DNA from: Cytospora piceicola
Taxonomy: Eukaryota > Ascomycota > Sordariomycetes > Diaporthales > Cytosporaceae
NCBI GenBank assembly: GCA_023375675.1
Contig: JALQBC010000019.1
Coordinates: forward strand, 620,001-684,000
Direction of reading: 5' to 3'
DNA length: 64,000 nt
Part shown: piece after piece, positions 45,355-57,315 of the stretch
How positions within the stretch are numbered: position 1 is the stretch's first letter
Layout of the letters: each line of letters starts with the position of its first letter
Made by a program: the position numbers and the translations under genes
The notes under the pieces: model-generated
What the model was told of the DNA's origin: nothing
Database searches by the model: none
Seen by the model: only the letters and a program-made list of their open reading frames with translations

Positions 45355-46488
45355 GATGGCACAGGTGGCCAAGTGAAGCCCAGCGAGACATCGGGAAGTA
45401 AGAGCAGCGGTTACGGGGACAACAGAGATATCCTAGGAGCAGGAAATACTCCGACCTTGATTCCCCACCCCGGTGCGACATGCGAGGATCAGGACGACAT
45501 GTTCCACAGAGCGTATTGTCCCGACACGAAGGGGTGGGAATAGGCAGTGAAGTTGAGGCGAGGAAGGTCAGATGGAACAACGAGATACGAGAAACCAGGG
45601 GTCAGCATATCGAGCTTGAATGCTACCTTGGCGCCATCGGGGTAAAGCAGGGGAAGAGGACGTCTGGCGACATCTGCAAGGACCCACTGTGCTCATCAAG
45701 ACGAAACACGGCCTGGTTTGAAGTCGATGAATGATGCCAACCATCCGAACGATACCCACTTCGACCGAACAGTATAAGAGCCTGGCCCTACAGGGACACG
45801 AGGACGTGGGAGCAGGCTGTATCTATATGAAAGTACGAAGGAAAGGAAAGATGCAGGATACTGATGGAGGGCACGTTGTTTCTAAAGCCAGTAGAAGGGA
45901 TGGGCGAGGTAGCCCATCCGTCGTGACCGAGCATCAGCCGTAACAGCCGCAGTTCGGGCATACATTTCTCGGCTTCTCCTTTATTTACCACTGTCAATTA
46001 CCGGAGACCGTATTGGTATCCTCTTCAAGGAAGTTGGGAGAGACAAAATCAAAAGATAAACGAACCCCGCCACTCGCTACAGTTGGCCGTGATCGTGCTG
46101 TGAACTTCAGTCTGCGTCGACCCCCGCCCCCCGTTGGAAATCAATAGGAATCGCGATCACAAGGAATTGACAACCAAGAGGCCGATTTGTACGTTGGCAG
46201 TTGCTCAACACATGGCCAGATCTGTCTCAATTCCTGATACAATGACGGCGAAGCGATTTGTCACTTGTCAAATTTATGTGTATCATTTTATCACGTACGC
46301 TGCAGTAAGACGCAGGAACAGACGCCTGCCAGGAGATAGCATGGTATATGCTGTAAGATGCTTCCACCGCGGCTAATGGTCGAAAGTATGAACAAAGAAA
46401 TGCTTCCGGTACTCGAACCCTCGACACACACACACTGCACTTATTATCCTACAAACGCTCAAGACGCTTCTACCAACCCCCGTCTATA
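45355..46488. other. Intergenic region between convergent genes
   Basis: This 1.1-kb gap lies between the 3' ends of ICE2 and the aspartic protease gene. A short ACACACACAC run lies near 46425-46435. Nothing else is supported. Confidence 0.55.
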
Positions 46489-48126
46489 TTAGGAGGTGGT
46501 CTTAGCAGCCCATCCCACCCGCAGGTTGCCACCATCGAACACGACGAGTGCTGCTTTCAATGCGATATCGCCGAAGATGGACATACCGATGTCCGAATCG
46601 GACTGAAGACCACCGTAGCACGTCGTTCCTTGCTCGTCGACAGGCGACCAGTTGATGTAATCACCAGGAACGGTGATCTGACCGCTCCCAACGGCGAAGG
46701 TGAAGTCGGGGAGCGTCTGGTCGCAAGAGAATACATAACCACCCTCCGTCTCACTATCCTCTGCGCCCGAGACCTGAGAGTAGTACGCCGAGACGACCTC
46801 ATCGGGGAGCATGAGCAGGGTCGTACCGGTGTCAGCAATGCCAGTGATGGTGGCCGATGTGAGGCTGACGTCTCGCTTCTTGGTGCTGCTGCTGCTGCTG
46901 GAGGAGGAAGAAGAAGAGACGGCTGATCCGGCGTGTTGGCGGGTAGGTGGTGCAGAGCGGGCCTTAACCTCTCCCCTACGAGCGAGACCCTTGAACCAGT
47001 CAAACCAGTTTATGAGAGACTCGTCAGAAGAGGTGTCTTCATCGGAGGATCCGTAGCTGCCGAAGCCACCGCCGCCTGAGCCAAATCCTGGGTCTCCGCC
47101 ACCATAGCCGCCTGGGAAGCCACCGGCGCTGGATCCGGGACTGACACTGGAGGCCGTGGTGGTGGAAGCCCCAGCTGCCGGAGAAGTACCCGTTGAACCC
47201 GAGGTACCAGTCGAGCTGGTCGTGGAGCCGTCGCCCACAGCGTATCCACTCGACTGGAATGTCCAGTATCCCGAGTACTCGGCGCTGACGTTGTAAAGAT
47301 CAGCGTAGTAGATCTCGCCCGTGTACGCAGTCGAATCGATGTAGCCGAAGTTGTAGCTACCATCGGTATCGTGCTTCAGGTTAGCGGTGAAGACGGGCTG
47401 GTCCAGGGAAGCCATGGCGTTAGCGAAGAAGGTGTTCTGCGCCTTCGGGGAGACAGTGTTTATGGAGCTGAAGGCGAGGCCAACGAGACCCGAAATCTCG
47501 GTGTCGGACGTGAACTCGCTGGAGACGGTAGTAGCGGCCTCAACGGCCTGGGACGAGACAGTCAGGTTGCCGATAGTCACAGTATCGGTATACACATCAC
47601 CGCTGGATGACGACCCGTCGCCATAGCTGATTTGCCACGTGTAGCCCGACATCTTTTCGGCCGTGGAGCTCTTGCTGGGGTAGTACAGGGTCTGGCCGCT
47701 AACATCCGAAGTGGTCGTCTCGCCGCTGAAGACCCACAGGTCGGACGAGCCGGTGTCAAAGTCCATAGGCAGGGTCTGCGCCGGGGTGCCGATCTGGATG
47801 TTTGCCAGATACTCGGTGTCGTAGGAGTCCGCGGGGGTGTTGGTGACGGTGCCCTCCGAATTGGAGCGCTTCACCGCGACCGATGCGCGGTGGGCATCCA
47901 CGATGGTCCGCAGGCGGGTAGGCATCTCCTTGCCGTACTTGGAGTAGACCTTGGCAAGGGCCATGGCCGGGTGCTTCTTTGTGGTGGCCGTGTTGCGCTT
48001 GACGGGCACCGAGAGGACCCCGCCTCCATGGTGGGACTTGACCATATCCATTCGCTGGGGAAGGGCAGTAGCGAACTCGGTACTCGCGGCCAGCAGCGCG
48101 ACCAGGTAAGCACCGAAGGTCTGCAT
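46489..48126 (-). CDS. Secreted aspartic protease (pepsin family A1) with large insert
   Basis: Secreted acid endoprotease of 545 residues in a single exon. The signal peptide is MQTFGAYLVALLAASTEFATA. A propeptide with the usual AMALAKVYSKYGKEMP block ends near the KR at 86-87. The first active site is DFDTGSSDLWVF (Asp124), the flap is YGDGSSSSGD, and the second active site is IADTGTTLLMLP (Asp432). Two cysteines near the C-terminus (FSCDQ, TTCYGG) form the conserved disulfide. Between the lobes, residues about 300-420 form a Gly/Ser/Thr-rich insert with GGYGGGDPGFGSGGGGFGSY, an acidic patch, a hydrophobic NWFDWF patch, LARRGEVKAR, a twelve-Ser run, and TKKRD. Penicillopepsin-type enzymes have only a few residues here. 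Dibasic sites could allow Kex2-type cleavage into two chains. The TAA stop is at 46489-46491. Confidence 0.93.
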   Translation of the reverse strand: MQTFGAYLVALLAASTEFATALPQRMDMVKSHHGGGVLSVPVKRNTATTKKHPAMALAKVYSKYGKEMPTRLRTIVDAHRASVAVKRSNSEGTVTNTPADSYDTEYLANIQIGTPAQTLPMDFDTGSSDLWVFSGETTTSDVSGQTLYYPSKSSTAEKMSGYTWQISYGDGSSSSGDVYTDTVTIGNLTVSSQAVEAATTVSSEFTSDTEISGLVGLAFSSINTVSPKAQNTFFANAMASLDQPVFTANLKHDTDGSYNFGYIDSTAYTGEIYYADLYNVSAEYSGYWTFQSSGYAVGDGSTTSSTGTSGSTGTSPAAGASTTTASSVSPGSSAGGFPGGYGGGDPGFGSGGGGFGSYGSSDEDTSSDESLINWFDWFKGLARRGEVKARSAPPTRQHAGSAVSSSSSSSSSSSTKKRDVSLTSATITGIADTGTTLLMLPDEVVSAYYSQVSGAEDSETEGGYVFSCDQTLPDFTFAVGSGQITVPGDYINWSPVDEQGTTCYGGLQSDSDIGMSIFGDIALKAALVVFDGGNLRVGWAAKTTS

Positions 48127-50565
48127 CGTGAGGATCGATATGCTTAGATAACGCAAGGGTAGATCAGAGAGAAGGCGAGAAGAAGGAACACTACCACCTG
48201 GGTAGACAGCTGCCTGCGTGGAAAACGAATGAGTGTGAGCCAACGAAAAGAAAGGCAGGTGAAAGAAAAGAGAATGGAAGAGAACGTCTGTTCCCGGCGT
48301 TACTACGGCTGGTAAATATTGCTGAAGAAGTGAAGAAGGACAGGAGGCAGGAAAGGTACAAGTAAAAGACGTGCTAATGCAGGAGTCTTATAACATATGC
48401 CAGCAGAAGTTCGCCGTCGCGAAATATGAGGAAGGGGGTGGGCGCCAGCCAGTGAGTGGATGGAGCCGCAGTTCCGAACTACTGCGTAGCATCTATGTGG
48501 AAGAGCCCCTGGGATCCACCTCTGCCTGGACCTGGACGACGTCCGACGGAAACACGGAACACCTTGATCAAAGTACTGTACCAGGGCAAGCTCCAGGAAC
48601 CAGGGTGTGTGGTATCAAAAGGAACGAGGGGACGACAGCTAGGGTGGTGGACAATGCCGTTTGATGCGAGGCTGTTCTCGACAATGGTCTGGTGGCATAC
48701 GATGAAATCTGCCAAGGGGTAAGGGGGGTCACTTGAGCCCCCGTCATTGTCGACGTTTTTGCATTGGGATGGATAACATGAGAGAAACAAGTCTCCATTG
48801 TCCTTCTCTTCTTGTCCCTGACAACAATAGCCTCAGGAGGGAGCCAACAAAGCCAACTCGGGAGGAGAACCATAAAAGTCGATCTGAGCTCCCCCTCCAA
48901 TGGTGATGTTTACTAAGTACTTGAGCTTGAGTAGGTACTACTCATGACCATCTATTCTATCCAGTGTCTTGTTAATGATATCCCCAACAGTTGCAACTCA
49001 AGTTCAGTGATCGTTTCGATGTTCTGGACAAGCTTTCTAAACGAAACGATGGGCAGTATTCCATCGGTTGTGCATGGGCCTGATAAGCGATGACTGGGCC
49101 TAGGTAGTGTAGATCGGAAACGTCCTGGGGCAAGAAGATGCTTCGGCACAGGTGAATTTGGCAAAGTTGCCCCGAGAGCCCTTGCTGTAATCTGCAGTCG
49201 CCCAAGTGAATTGGCCCGGCATATCCAATTCGGTTGTAAGTCGTGACGGATCCAACGGCAATGTGGGTGCCGTTGATGAGGTTCGAGGAGACGTTGATAT
49301 CCAATGGAAATGTCCAGGGGAAACCTGAAACCTGAAACATGCAACGAACGGCAAACAGTACATTTTCGTACGCGCCCGCGCTGACTGCTAACAACCCTTT
49401 GGGAAGTTAAACCAAAGAAAAAATGGGGATCCCCGGTATCATTTCTCCACCCTTGAAACAACAAGCAAAATGATTTCTCGCAGGGATGCAGATCAATGCG
49501 AATCAGGATTGATCAAGTGGTCTGGCCGTGCTTATATAATTTGATGATCGGACAAGGACAGTCGAGCCACAAATCACCACGGCCCGTTCCTTCTATCAAG
49601 TTACTGCATGTGGGTATTGAAACCCGCAGTTGACGAGACGTCACACCTGTGCAGCTACGTATTTCAGGGGTGACTACTTGTCCACAGGACACAGTCAATA
49701 AACCATATCCTACCTTCTTAAATAGGTAAAGGTGAAAGAAATACAGAGTGCGTTCTGGACGTTTCGTCGTGCCGCCAATACCGACATCAACGCCCACGAA
49801 GCTCATCAGGATACCGAAAGCTCGTGTGTCGTCAACTCGTCAGTCTCCCGCGACATATCTTTTCAAATCTATTGGTTGCCGTCCTGGTCAGACATGGTAT
49901 CGTGATGGGAGTCATGATTCTATGACGACGTATAGGTCGCATTCAATCCGTCTCAGGTTACTCGTGAAACGCCCACGACTCTGGCCCGAGTCGATGTCGC
50001 ATATCCTGGAGGGGAAGTTATCTTGTTTTGGATATGCCGACTCGGAATAGACGGAGAGATCTATCTCGAGCAGATATCCCTATCAGTTCCGATTATTCAT
50101 GTCCTTTGTTCATTCTATGATATCGAAGAACGTTCCGGAGGAGATGGACGCTGGAGCGAGCACATGGAACTGGCTGTTGCATTGTCTCATACATATCGTG
50201 ATATATATAATCCCTCCAAATGTCGATGGATTTTTTTTTTTAACTGTGTATTAGATCATTTGGGCCCTAATTTGGTTTCAGACTTTGCGTTTGGTTACAT
50301 ATCAAATTGTAAGCATACTGTAGCTTGACATGAGGACTTGCCACATGGTGAGTGCCAACGGACAAGTGATATTGACGTTGAACTTCATGGGTGTAATGCA
50401 GTATGATGCAGATCTTCTGGGGTCCAGACCTCTCGACTTAGGACCATGCCAGGGGTGATGGCCATTACCTAGCCAGGATGCGAGAAAGGCATGACGAGAA
50501 ACACCACGCCGTGTCTGCGCCGAAGCTGTTTCCACAACTAAAACGAAATGCGGCAGAGGCCGATG
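48127..50565. other. Gene-poor 2.4-kb intergenic region
   Basis: Promoter of the protease on the left. Minus-strand frames at 48952-49460 overlap in different frames, have poor starts and no recognisable family, so none is called. A T run of ten lies near 50231-50240. Confidence 0.5.
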
Positions 50566-52274
50566 TCAACGTTTTTGTCGGATGTCAATACCGATATCGT
50601 ACCAAAATTCACATCTTTCCATCAGGTCGGAGCCTGCCAAATCTTCCATTCCCGTCACTCCGCCTGTGTCGAACAAAAGACGTCCCTGATTAGTATCGTC
50701 CCAAGGTACCCATTTTGCACTTCCATTGACTCGATACGTATTTGGGTTATACGTCCTGATGAAACTCGTCCAATACCCCTGAACCACCGGCACAGCATGA
50801 GCGTTCGTCCCATTGGGATAGTAACTCAGTGGAGCGTCACCATTCGTATTGGAAGGTCCCCATATGGCATTCACCTCCACTGTGTGAGGTACGCCTCTGC
50901 CCTCGGCGATTTGGTCCGGATCTTCGACGTTCCAGCGGTATGCCCATGATTGATTTACGCCATAATTTGTGTACGCGTTGCTGATGTACAGGCCTGGACA
51001 CATGTATCGCATCTCCCCGTAGGCGTTACTGAGCTGCCGCCAGTAGCAGCCCACGTTGGGGCAGGTCTGGTTGGGGTTTGGGTATAGAGCATTTATTGTT
51101 TCGAACTGCTCAAGGGTCAAATAGGGGAACTGGTCTCTAAGGAACAAATCGCTCTGCGCTAAAGTGCTCGTGTTCTGTGGAGCGAAGGTTGTCCCGCCGT
51201 TCGTGTCGTCGCCGAATATCACGGGGACTTTGACAAAGTTTCCCTTTGCAAAAGCTGTGTATGTAAAATCCCGGATGATATCCCCGTCTATCACCGGGTT
51301 GTACATATATAGCGGCCGGTCTGCAGCCCCTGGATATGGGATGTTGTAGTTCGAATCCTGTATTTCGACGGCTGATTTGTTCTGCAGACACGTAAGGGTC
51401 TGGGAGGTGTTTCCGACACAGCCTAGACGGAGGGCAAGGTTGTCGTACTGATACCGGCTTTGTTTTGCTGTGAGCACGGTGGCAAAAGAGACACTCTCTG
51501 CGGCTGCTGCTTGGAAAAGTCCGTCGTCCCGGCCGCCATACGCAGCCAGGTGCAGACTAACACTCGCAGCCCCGGCTGAATCTCCCCCCAGAACCACATG
51601 GCCCGGATCGCCTCCAAATTGTCGGATATACTTTTGTACCCACTCCATAGCTTTGCGCTGGTCAAGTAGGCCATTATTCCCCCGTAGCTCCTCTCCGTTG
51701 GTGAGGAAACCATATGGCCCGACGCGGTAGTTGAATGTGATGACGATGATTTTGTTCCCACTGGCTTTGATGAGCCCCGTCCCGTTCAGATTCGGATTGC
51801 TGTTGGTATTGAAACCGCCGCCTTGGATAAAAAGGTACACTGGCAGTTGGGAGGACGGGGTGGCGGAGGATGGTGCGTAGATGTCTAGAAAGAGACAGTC
51901 TTCTGATGTAGCGGCATCACTAGACGCACCGTCCGTAGCGAGGCAATATTTACCATGCTGAATACAAATTCGTGTAAGGGTTCGGTGTATGAGAGGTCAT
52001 CATGGATGAAGAAGTCACCTACTTGATCTGCGAGCTGCGGACTGCTTATCGCCTCCGGGTCCTGAGGTGGCATGAAACGAAGCTCCCCGAGAGGTGGTGC
52101 TGCGTAACGAATACCGAGCCATTGCGTGAGTCCGGTTCCTGCCTGTGCCGTGCCAATGTAGGTCGAGTAGTTCAAATTCACTGTGATGTCTACTGCTATC
52201 ACGTGTGGAGGTGTGACCACAATAAGACCCGAAAACACCGTGAAGACAAGCGGACAAAAATAGAGCCCCAACAT
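50566..52274 (-). CDS. Secreted type-B carboxylesterase/lipase-like protein
   Basis: Alpha/beta-hydrolase of 547 residues. Exons are 52023-52274 and 50566-51957; the 65-nt intron joins QLADQ to HGKYCLATDG. A signal peptide of about 27 residues starts at ATG 52274 (MLGLYFCPLVF). Family landmarks: WLGIRYAAPPLGELRF, SEDCLFLDIYAP, the oxyanion loop IQGGGF, the nucleophile elbow GGDSAGAAS (Ser211) and the histidine region GVPHTVEVNAIWG. The catalytic acid normally lies in a TNEGT-like motif; here it reads DDTNGGTTF, with Gly338 (GGC, 51196-51198) where Glu is usual. Many N-glycosylation sequons (NST, NQT, NGT) fit secretion. A TATATAAAG-type box on the minus strand at about 52377-52386 lies about 105 nt upstream of the start. 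Confidence 0.92.
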
Positions 52275-55200
52275 GATGGGCAATTATAGAAGCATGGATG
52301 TAACGGTCGGGAAAGGAGATGGCCTGGCCTTGTGCTCCCACCTTTACGGTGACTGCTGCTAACTGCTGGGACTTGTTCTTTATATACTGTTCAGCATCTG
52401 TTCTAGACGGAGGCATAATCGCAATATTTGCGGCAAGACCTGTGCCGAGACATCGACATAACATGGTCATCCTTTATCAACGAGGGGGTTTTGCTTTGTC
52501 TCGACCCAGAACACCGGGTCACCGGCATGTTAGCTCGACAACATATGATCAGGTGGCCTCAACAGTCACGTACACTACATTCATGTAAGTGATATGAACC
52601 GGTGTTAGGCACAGCATTTGCCCAAGTGTGCGGGGCCACGAATATGGTAGGTGGGTGTGCCAGCGATGAGCCTGAGAGCCCGAAAAACATGCGCTTCGGG
52701 GGTGGGGGAATTCTCACGGGACCCCGGATATAATTCCGGCAGTCATTTTTCGATGGACTGACTGTTGGCGCACAATGCAAAGGGCTGTTTGTGATGATTA
52801 TTGCCCTGATATCTATTTTGGATGTTCTAGGTGAAGATCGATCCCTAAACAGTAGCTTCAGCCTGGTGTTCAGCTCTTCCGAGATCTAGTTTAAGACGAA
52901 TTATTAGTGGATCTCGGATCATTCCGCTGTAAACTATAAAAAATGCTAGCCAATATTACCCGGAAAGGGGTAGTGATCTTCACCGTGCTACTGTGCTGCC
53001 AGCTGGCGCCTGTACCACGTCGCGGGTTACACACTTCCGTATCCTTGTCCAATTGGTTGATGAGCTGTCTGTGCTTGTTTATCGATACGAGATATTGCTT
53101 ATTCCCAAGGGCCTGCAATCATAAAATGCCCGCGAGTCCATTGAAGTGCGGCTTGCTCCCTGTAAGTACCTACTGTACGTTGCCCTCTGCCTTGATATAT
53201 TTGTGCTGTGTTATTAATGCCTTACGTGTTTGATCCGATTGGCCTCCCTCACTTCGGGCAGACTGCACAGGGCAGAGCCGGGGGGGGGGGGGGAGATGAG
53301 AGATACACTTGATAACAATGCAGAAACAAGCACTATAATTATAAAGCGTGATTGCTTTTTGCCAGAGTAAATCTCTTCTATTGAAAACACTCTTCTGACT
53401 GCAGCAAGTAATGAAGATGCCTTTGTACTCATCTTCAGTAGAATCGACTGTTGACAATCTCAATAATCTCAGCATCAAGATTAGTTAGCAGGGAAAACAT
53501 ATATATCTATCGTCTACTTCCAGGTTCCCTTGCTAGCCAGTCGACTATTATTTCTCGTGCCTCGGTGTGTTATTCTTGTTTATCATCGAGAACGACGAGG
53601 CTGAGCTGCATTACTCGGTAATACCTAGGTAGACTTACATTTGACATCGACGAAGTAGATGCCGGTAGCAAATTCAATTCGAGGGACTCATGCTAAACAG
53701 GCTACTAGTACCCTGAGCTATACCGATACTGTTTTCCTAAGCATGGCTAAGGCTAGGTAAGCAGCGTCTAAAAAGGCCTATCCGTAAGACGAGGAGGTGC
53801 ACTTTTACTTAGCTATTAACCATTATTATCTACTCCACTAAAATAAGAAAGTTGCCCGGGCGAAGTTCTTTATAATCCATATTCGTATCCTATCACTCAG
53901 AATTTTCGCGCATATTATATTTGTACTATTCTTCATATTTCGCGTTTCTCGCCCGGTGTTCGATGCACCTCATATGCCATTCTATAGTGTTGCATCGCTA
54001 GAAGTATATCCAGATAAAGGAGATACTGCGGACTCGGACTAAAAAGATTTTAAGAGCTTACGCAGGAAACAAGAAAAGGTCTTAGAGGAGCCTTACTTTG
54101 CAAAATATAAATATAAATATCATGATATATACACATACATTATTATATACCTCTAGTGATAGGGAAAGTCAAAGTGCAAATCGGTAGGCTTTAATATCGG
54201 TTAAAATAACCCTTAAATCGTCGTCGAATGGAGATCCATTGCTGGAACTTGGAGACCGATATTCTGGGGGTGAAATAGCTATAAATGGCCGTGCAGAACA
54301 AGAACTCGAGAGGTCTACCAGTTTGAAGGGCTGAGTCTAATTGTTATATGGGCGTTGATGCATCAAGAATTCCACTTGACATCAGAGTTGGAGTCGATTC
54401 ATTAGAAGATGAAAGGTGGTTATGAGACATGGAGGTGCCCCTCTGTTTTTCAAATTGATTGAGTATGTACACAACAGTTCGTATACTTGACCGACAGAAC
54501 AAATGTTGACGCAGAGGAGACCCAGGATTGTATTTTTTGAAGGTTTTGGATTTTGGATTGTAGAGCATCGTACTTTCGAGGTATATTTTACGTCTTGAGA
54601 CAAGTTCGTGCTAAAAGTGAAGAGCGTGGGTGCACCTTTTCACTCAAGATAGAAGAAATGGAGCAGTACAGATCCGACTTGATCATCATCAGCAAGACGA
54701 CCTGGGACGTTAGCCTCGACCTGATCTCCGAGTCTTGTCGACCAGGAGTCTCATTAAATGGAATACATAATTATAACCTACGAAGTACTGTGTACAGAGA
54801 GCAGTTCTACATGCGGTTAGGGCAAGACAACGGCTTGTAATAAGGTTTGAGACGCTCCACCCCGGGTCAACTGGTGGCCCCCACATTGATCTCAACAGCC
54901 AAGACTCCCACTGTGGACCGTGATCATTTTAAGTGGAGGGTGACGGGTAGATACAGTACCTGACTGAGTACAATACCACACTAACGACGTCTGCGCATCT
55001 GCAATACCGGTATGTATTATGGCGATCATTGAGGAGACTCGAGAGACGGTTGATCCACTCACTATGCGGGATGCCGGATATCCTTATTCCTCACGTGTTC
55101 GTGGGTGTTCGCCTTGGACATGGCATCAGTGTTGCTTTTCCTTCCAAGGTTCTCACAAGGTGAACATTGTTCTTGCTTAACAATCCACTTCCCATGGGAG

Positions 55201-55368
55201 AGAAAAAACAGCCCCTGAACTCTGACTACTACGGTCATCCTTTGTTCTTTACTCTTTTCCAGGCACGGACGGCTATTCGCATTTACGCCAATCGTTTTAG
55301 CGTAGCGTGGGACGATCTCGATCAGTAACGCCCGAGGACACCCAGGTGGTGGCACCGGCACCTCCACA
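52275..55368. other. Gene-poor region with an AT-rich relic stretch
   Basis: No intact gene. A 14-G run lies at 53280-53293, a TACCTAGGTA palindrome at 53622-53631, and AT-rich sequence at about 53690-54600 with a decayed reading frame (listed). The right end is the promoter of the Zn2Cys6 gene. Confidence 0.55.
53742..54170 (+). pseudogene. Decayed reading frame in AT-rich sequence
   Basis: From ATG 53742 one frame reads protein-like stretches (SKKAYP, DEEVHFYLAINHYYLL, RPVFDAPHMPFYSVASLEVY, RRKQEKVLEEPYFAKY) interrupted by four stop codons (TAA, TAA, TAA, TAA). The stops could derive from CAA or GAA codons by C:G to T:A change, as in repeat-induced point mutation. No family is recognised. 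It may be a mobile-element remnant. Confidence 0.3.
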
Positions 55369-57315
55369 ATGGTGTACTGCGGAAAGCCCTCAATGGGCTG
55401 TCGAACATGTCGGGCCAGGAGGATAAAGGTGCGGGCTTTAATGGCATCCTTCCGTCCTTGCCTGTTGACGGGTAGTACCTATTGAAACTGACTGACATCC
55501 GGCCTCCCTCTCTGCCAGTGCGACGAAACAAGACCTATCTGCAACCAATGCACCAAGTCGCGCCGCCACTGCTCCGGATACCGATCTGACTTTGACATCC
55601 TCCATCGAGACGAGACACAGGCAACCGCTGCCCGCGCGAGGAAGTCCGAGGCGAAGAAGGCAGCCAAGAGAGCGGCTGAGGAGGGACGGCCATTCATAAC
55701 CTTCGAGTCTACACCGCCAGAACGCAGAAATACGAACAATGGTGCTTGGGAAATTTCCCTCGTCTCTCCCGGCTCTTCTACATCTCCCTCACCGACATTC
55801 TCCTCGACGAACACCTCACACCTCGAGCTGGCCTCTCCAACAGCTGCACCCGCCGTGCCCTTGCACCAACGGGCCAGCCATTTCTTCGCATGGAACTTCA
55901 TTATGGTGCCCGCCCAGCTGGGAACAAGCTCGGGACATCTTGAGTACCTTCTGCCCTTGCTGAACGCCGAGAGTAGGGAAGACAGCCCCTTCCAGCTAGC
56001 ATACAGCGCATGTGCACTCGCGGCCATGAGCAACCGCCTCAAGGCCGACACGATGGACCTGATGGGGCTGTCGTTCATGCAGCACTCCAAGGCATTGGTA
56101 GCTGTCAACAAGGCGCTGAGGGACCCGTCGGAGAGCAAAAAGGACAGCACGCTTGCGACGGTGTTGTTGCTGTCCCTGTTCGAGAAGATCACGGCTGCGA
56201 AAGAGATCGGTATGTTGGCCTGGCGGACTCACATCGAGGGCGCCATTCAACTCGTCCGGTCCCGCGGGAAAGAAATGGTTCGGAGCAAGGTTTCTCTCCT
56301 GCTCTTTAACGCTGTACGCATGCAGATAATCGCCCGGACGTTGTCCTCGGGCACTTCAACCGGCATGGGCGTAAATTGGTGGCTGCCTGAGTCCGTTGCG
56401 GAGGATTCCATCGGCGCTCGTTTTCAACGTTTTTCCCTCGAGACAAGTGACCTCCGCGCCGAAGTCACGCGCCTGTTGACCTCCCTGCCCCGCAACGACC
56501 AAGGCCTTAATATCATGCTCGAGATGCTCCGCAAGGTACAAGGCCTTGACCACCGCATCGCCAGCTGGCTCAAGGGTCTCCCGGCCGAATACCAGCCCAC
56601 CCCACTGTACTGGGAGTACAAGGTCCTCAAAGACGGCGAGGCCAAGCATGCGCCTGTGTATCCTGGCCGCGTGGATGGTTACTACGACCTCATGATCGCG
56701 AATGCGTGGAACGCATCCCGCTTGACAAGGATCATCCTGATGAGTCTGCTCATCCGTGTCGCCGCGTGGCTGTGCTCGCCGGCCGATTTCCGCTCCACGC
56801 CCGAGTACGCCACCGCCGTGCGGACTTCCAAGACCAACATCGCAGACATCATCTCCACAGTACCGTATATGCTTCGCGTGCACCGAACAAAGGTCCCTTA
56901 TCCGGGGACGGCCCCAGCTCCAGGTGCATTTGCCTGCGGGGACGATGAACAGTCCAAGATGTTGGGTGGCCTGATGATGGCGTGGCCACTAAGTACAGTG
57001 AGCGCGTCTGATTATACCACGGATCAGCAGCGAGAGTGGGCTTTAGGACGATTGAACTTCATTGCCAACGAGTTGGGCGTGAAATATGCTAGTAGTCTGG
57101 CTGCTGTAAGTTTTTCTCACTCTCACTCTCACCCGTCCCCGGTATCGCCTGTCTTTAATAAACGAGGAGAGACTGATGTGATGTGTGTGTATGTTTTTGC
57201 ACAGGCCAAGATCCGTTTCCCGTCAATGCTTATCCGCCGTGATGGGCTTATGACCGCCAAGGACCCTCTTTCGGATATCCAACAGACATTGTCCAAGACG
57301 ATTCCCGTGAGGTAG
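55369..57315 (+). CDS. Zn2Cys6 fungal transcription factor
   Basis: Nuclear regulator of 585 residues. Exons are 55369-55428, 55519-57105 and 57205-57315. The first intron (90 nt) lies inside the zinc cluster; splicing gives GCRTCRARRIK joined to CDETRPICNQCTKSRRHC, an exact CX2CX6CX6CX2CX6C pattern at residues 10-37. A basic linker (ARARKSEAKKAAKRAAEEG) follows. A Ser/Pro/Thr-rich stretch leads to a long helical region starting near HFFAWNFIMVPAQLG, matching the regulatory domain of the short-linker fungal C6 factors. The second intron (99 nt) begins with GTAAGT and ends TTGCACAG. The target genes are unknown; no metabolic cluster adjoins it. ATG 55369 is the only start that keeps the full cluster. 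Confidence 0.93.

Noticed and set aside
46405..46425. ACTCGAACCCTCGAC resembling a tRNA T-arm on the minus strand
   Set aside because: No acceptor stem, D arm or anticodon arm can be fitted around it.
48952..49460. Possible minus-strand protein with LDINVSSNLINGTHIAVG and cysteines
   Set aside because: The protein-like stretch is short, lacks a good ATG and signal peptide, and competing frames overlap; no splice model improves it.
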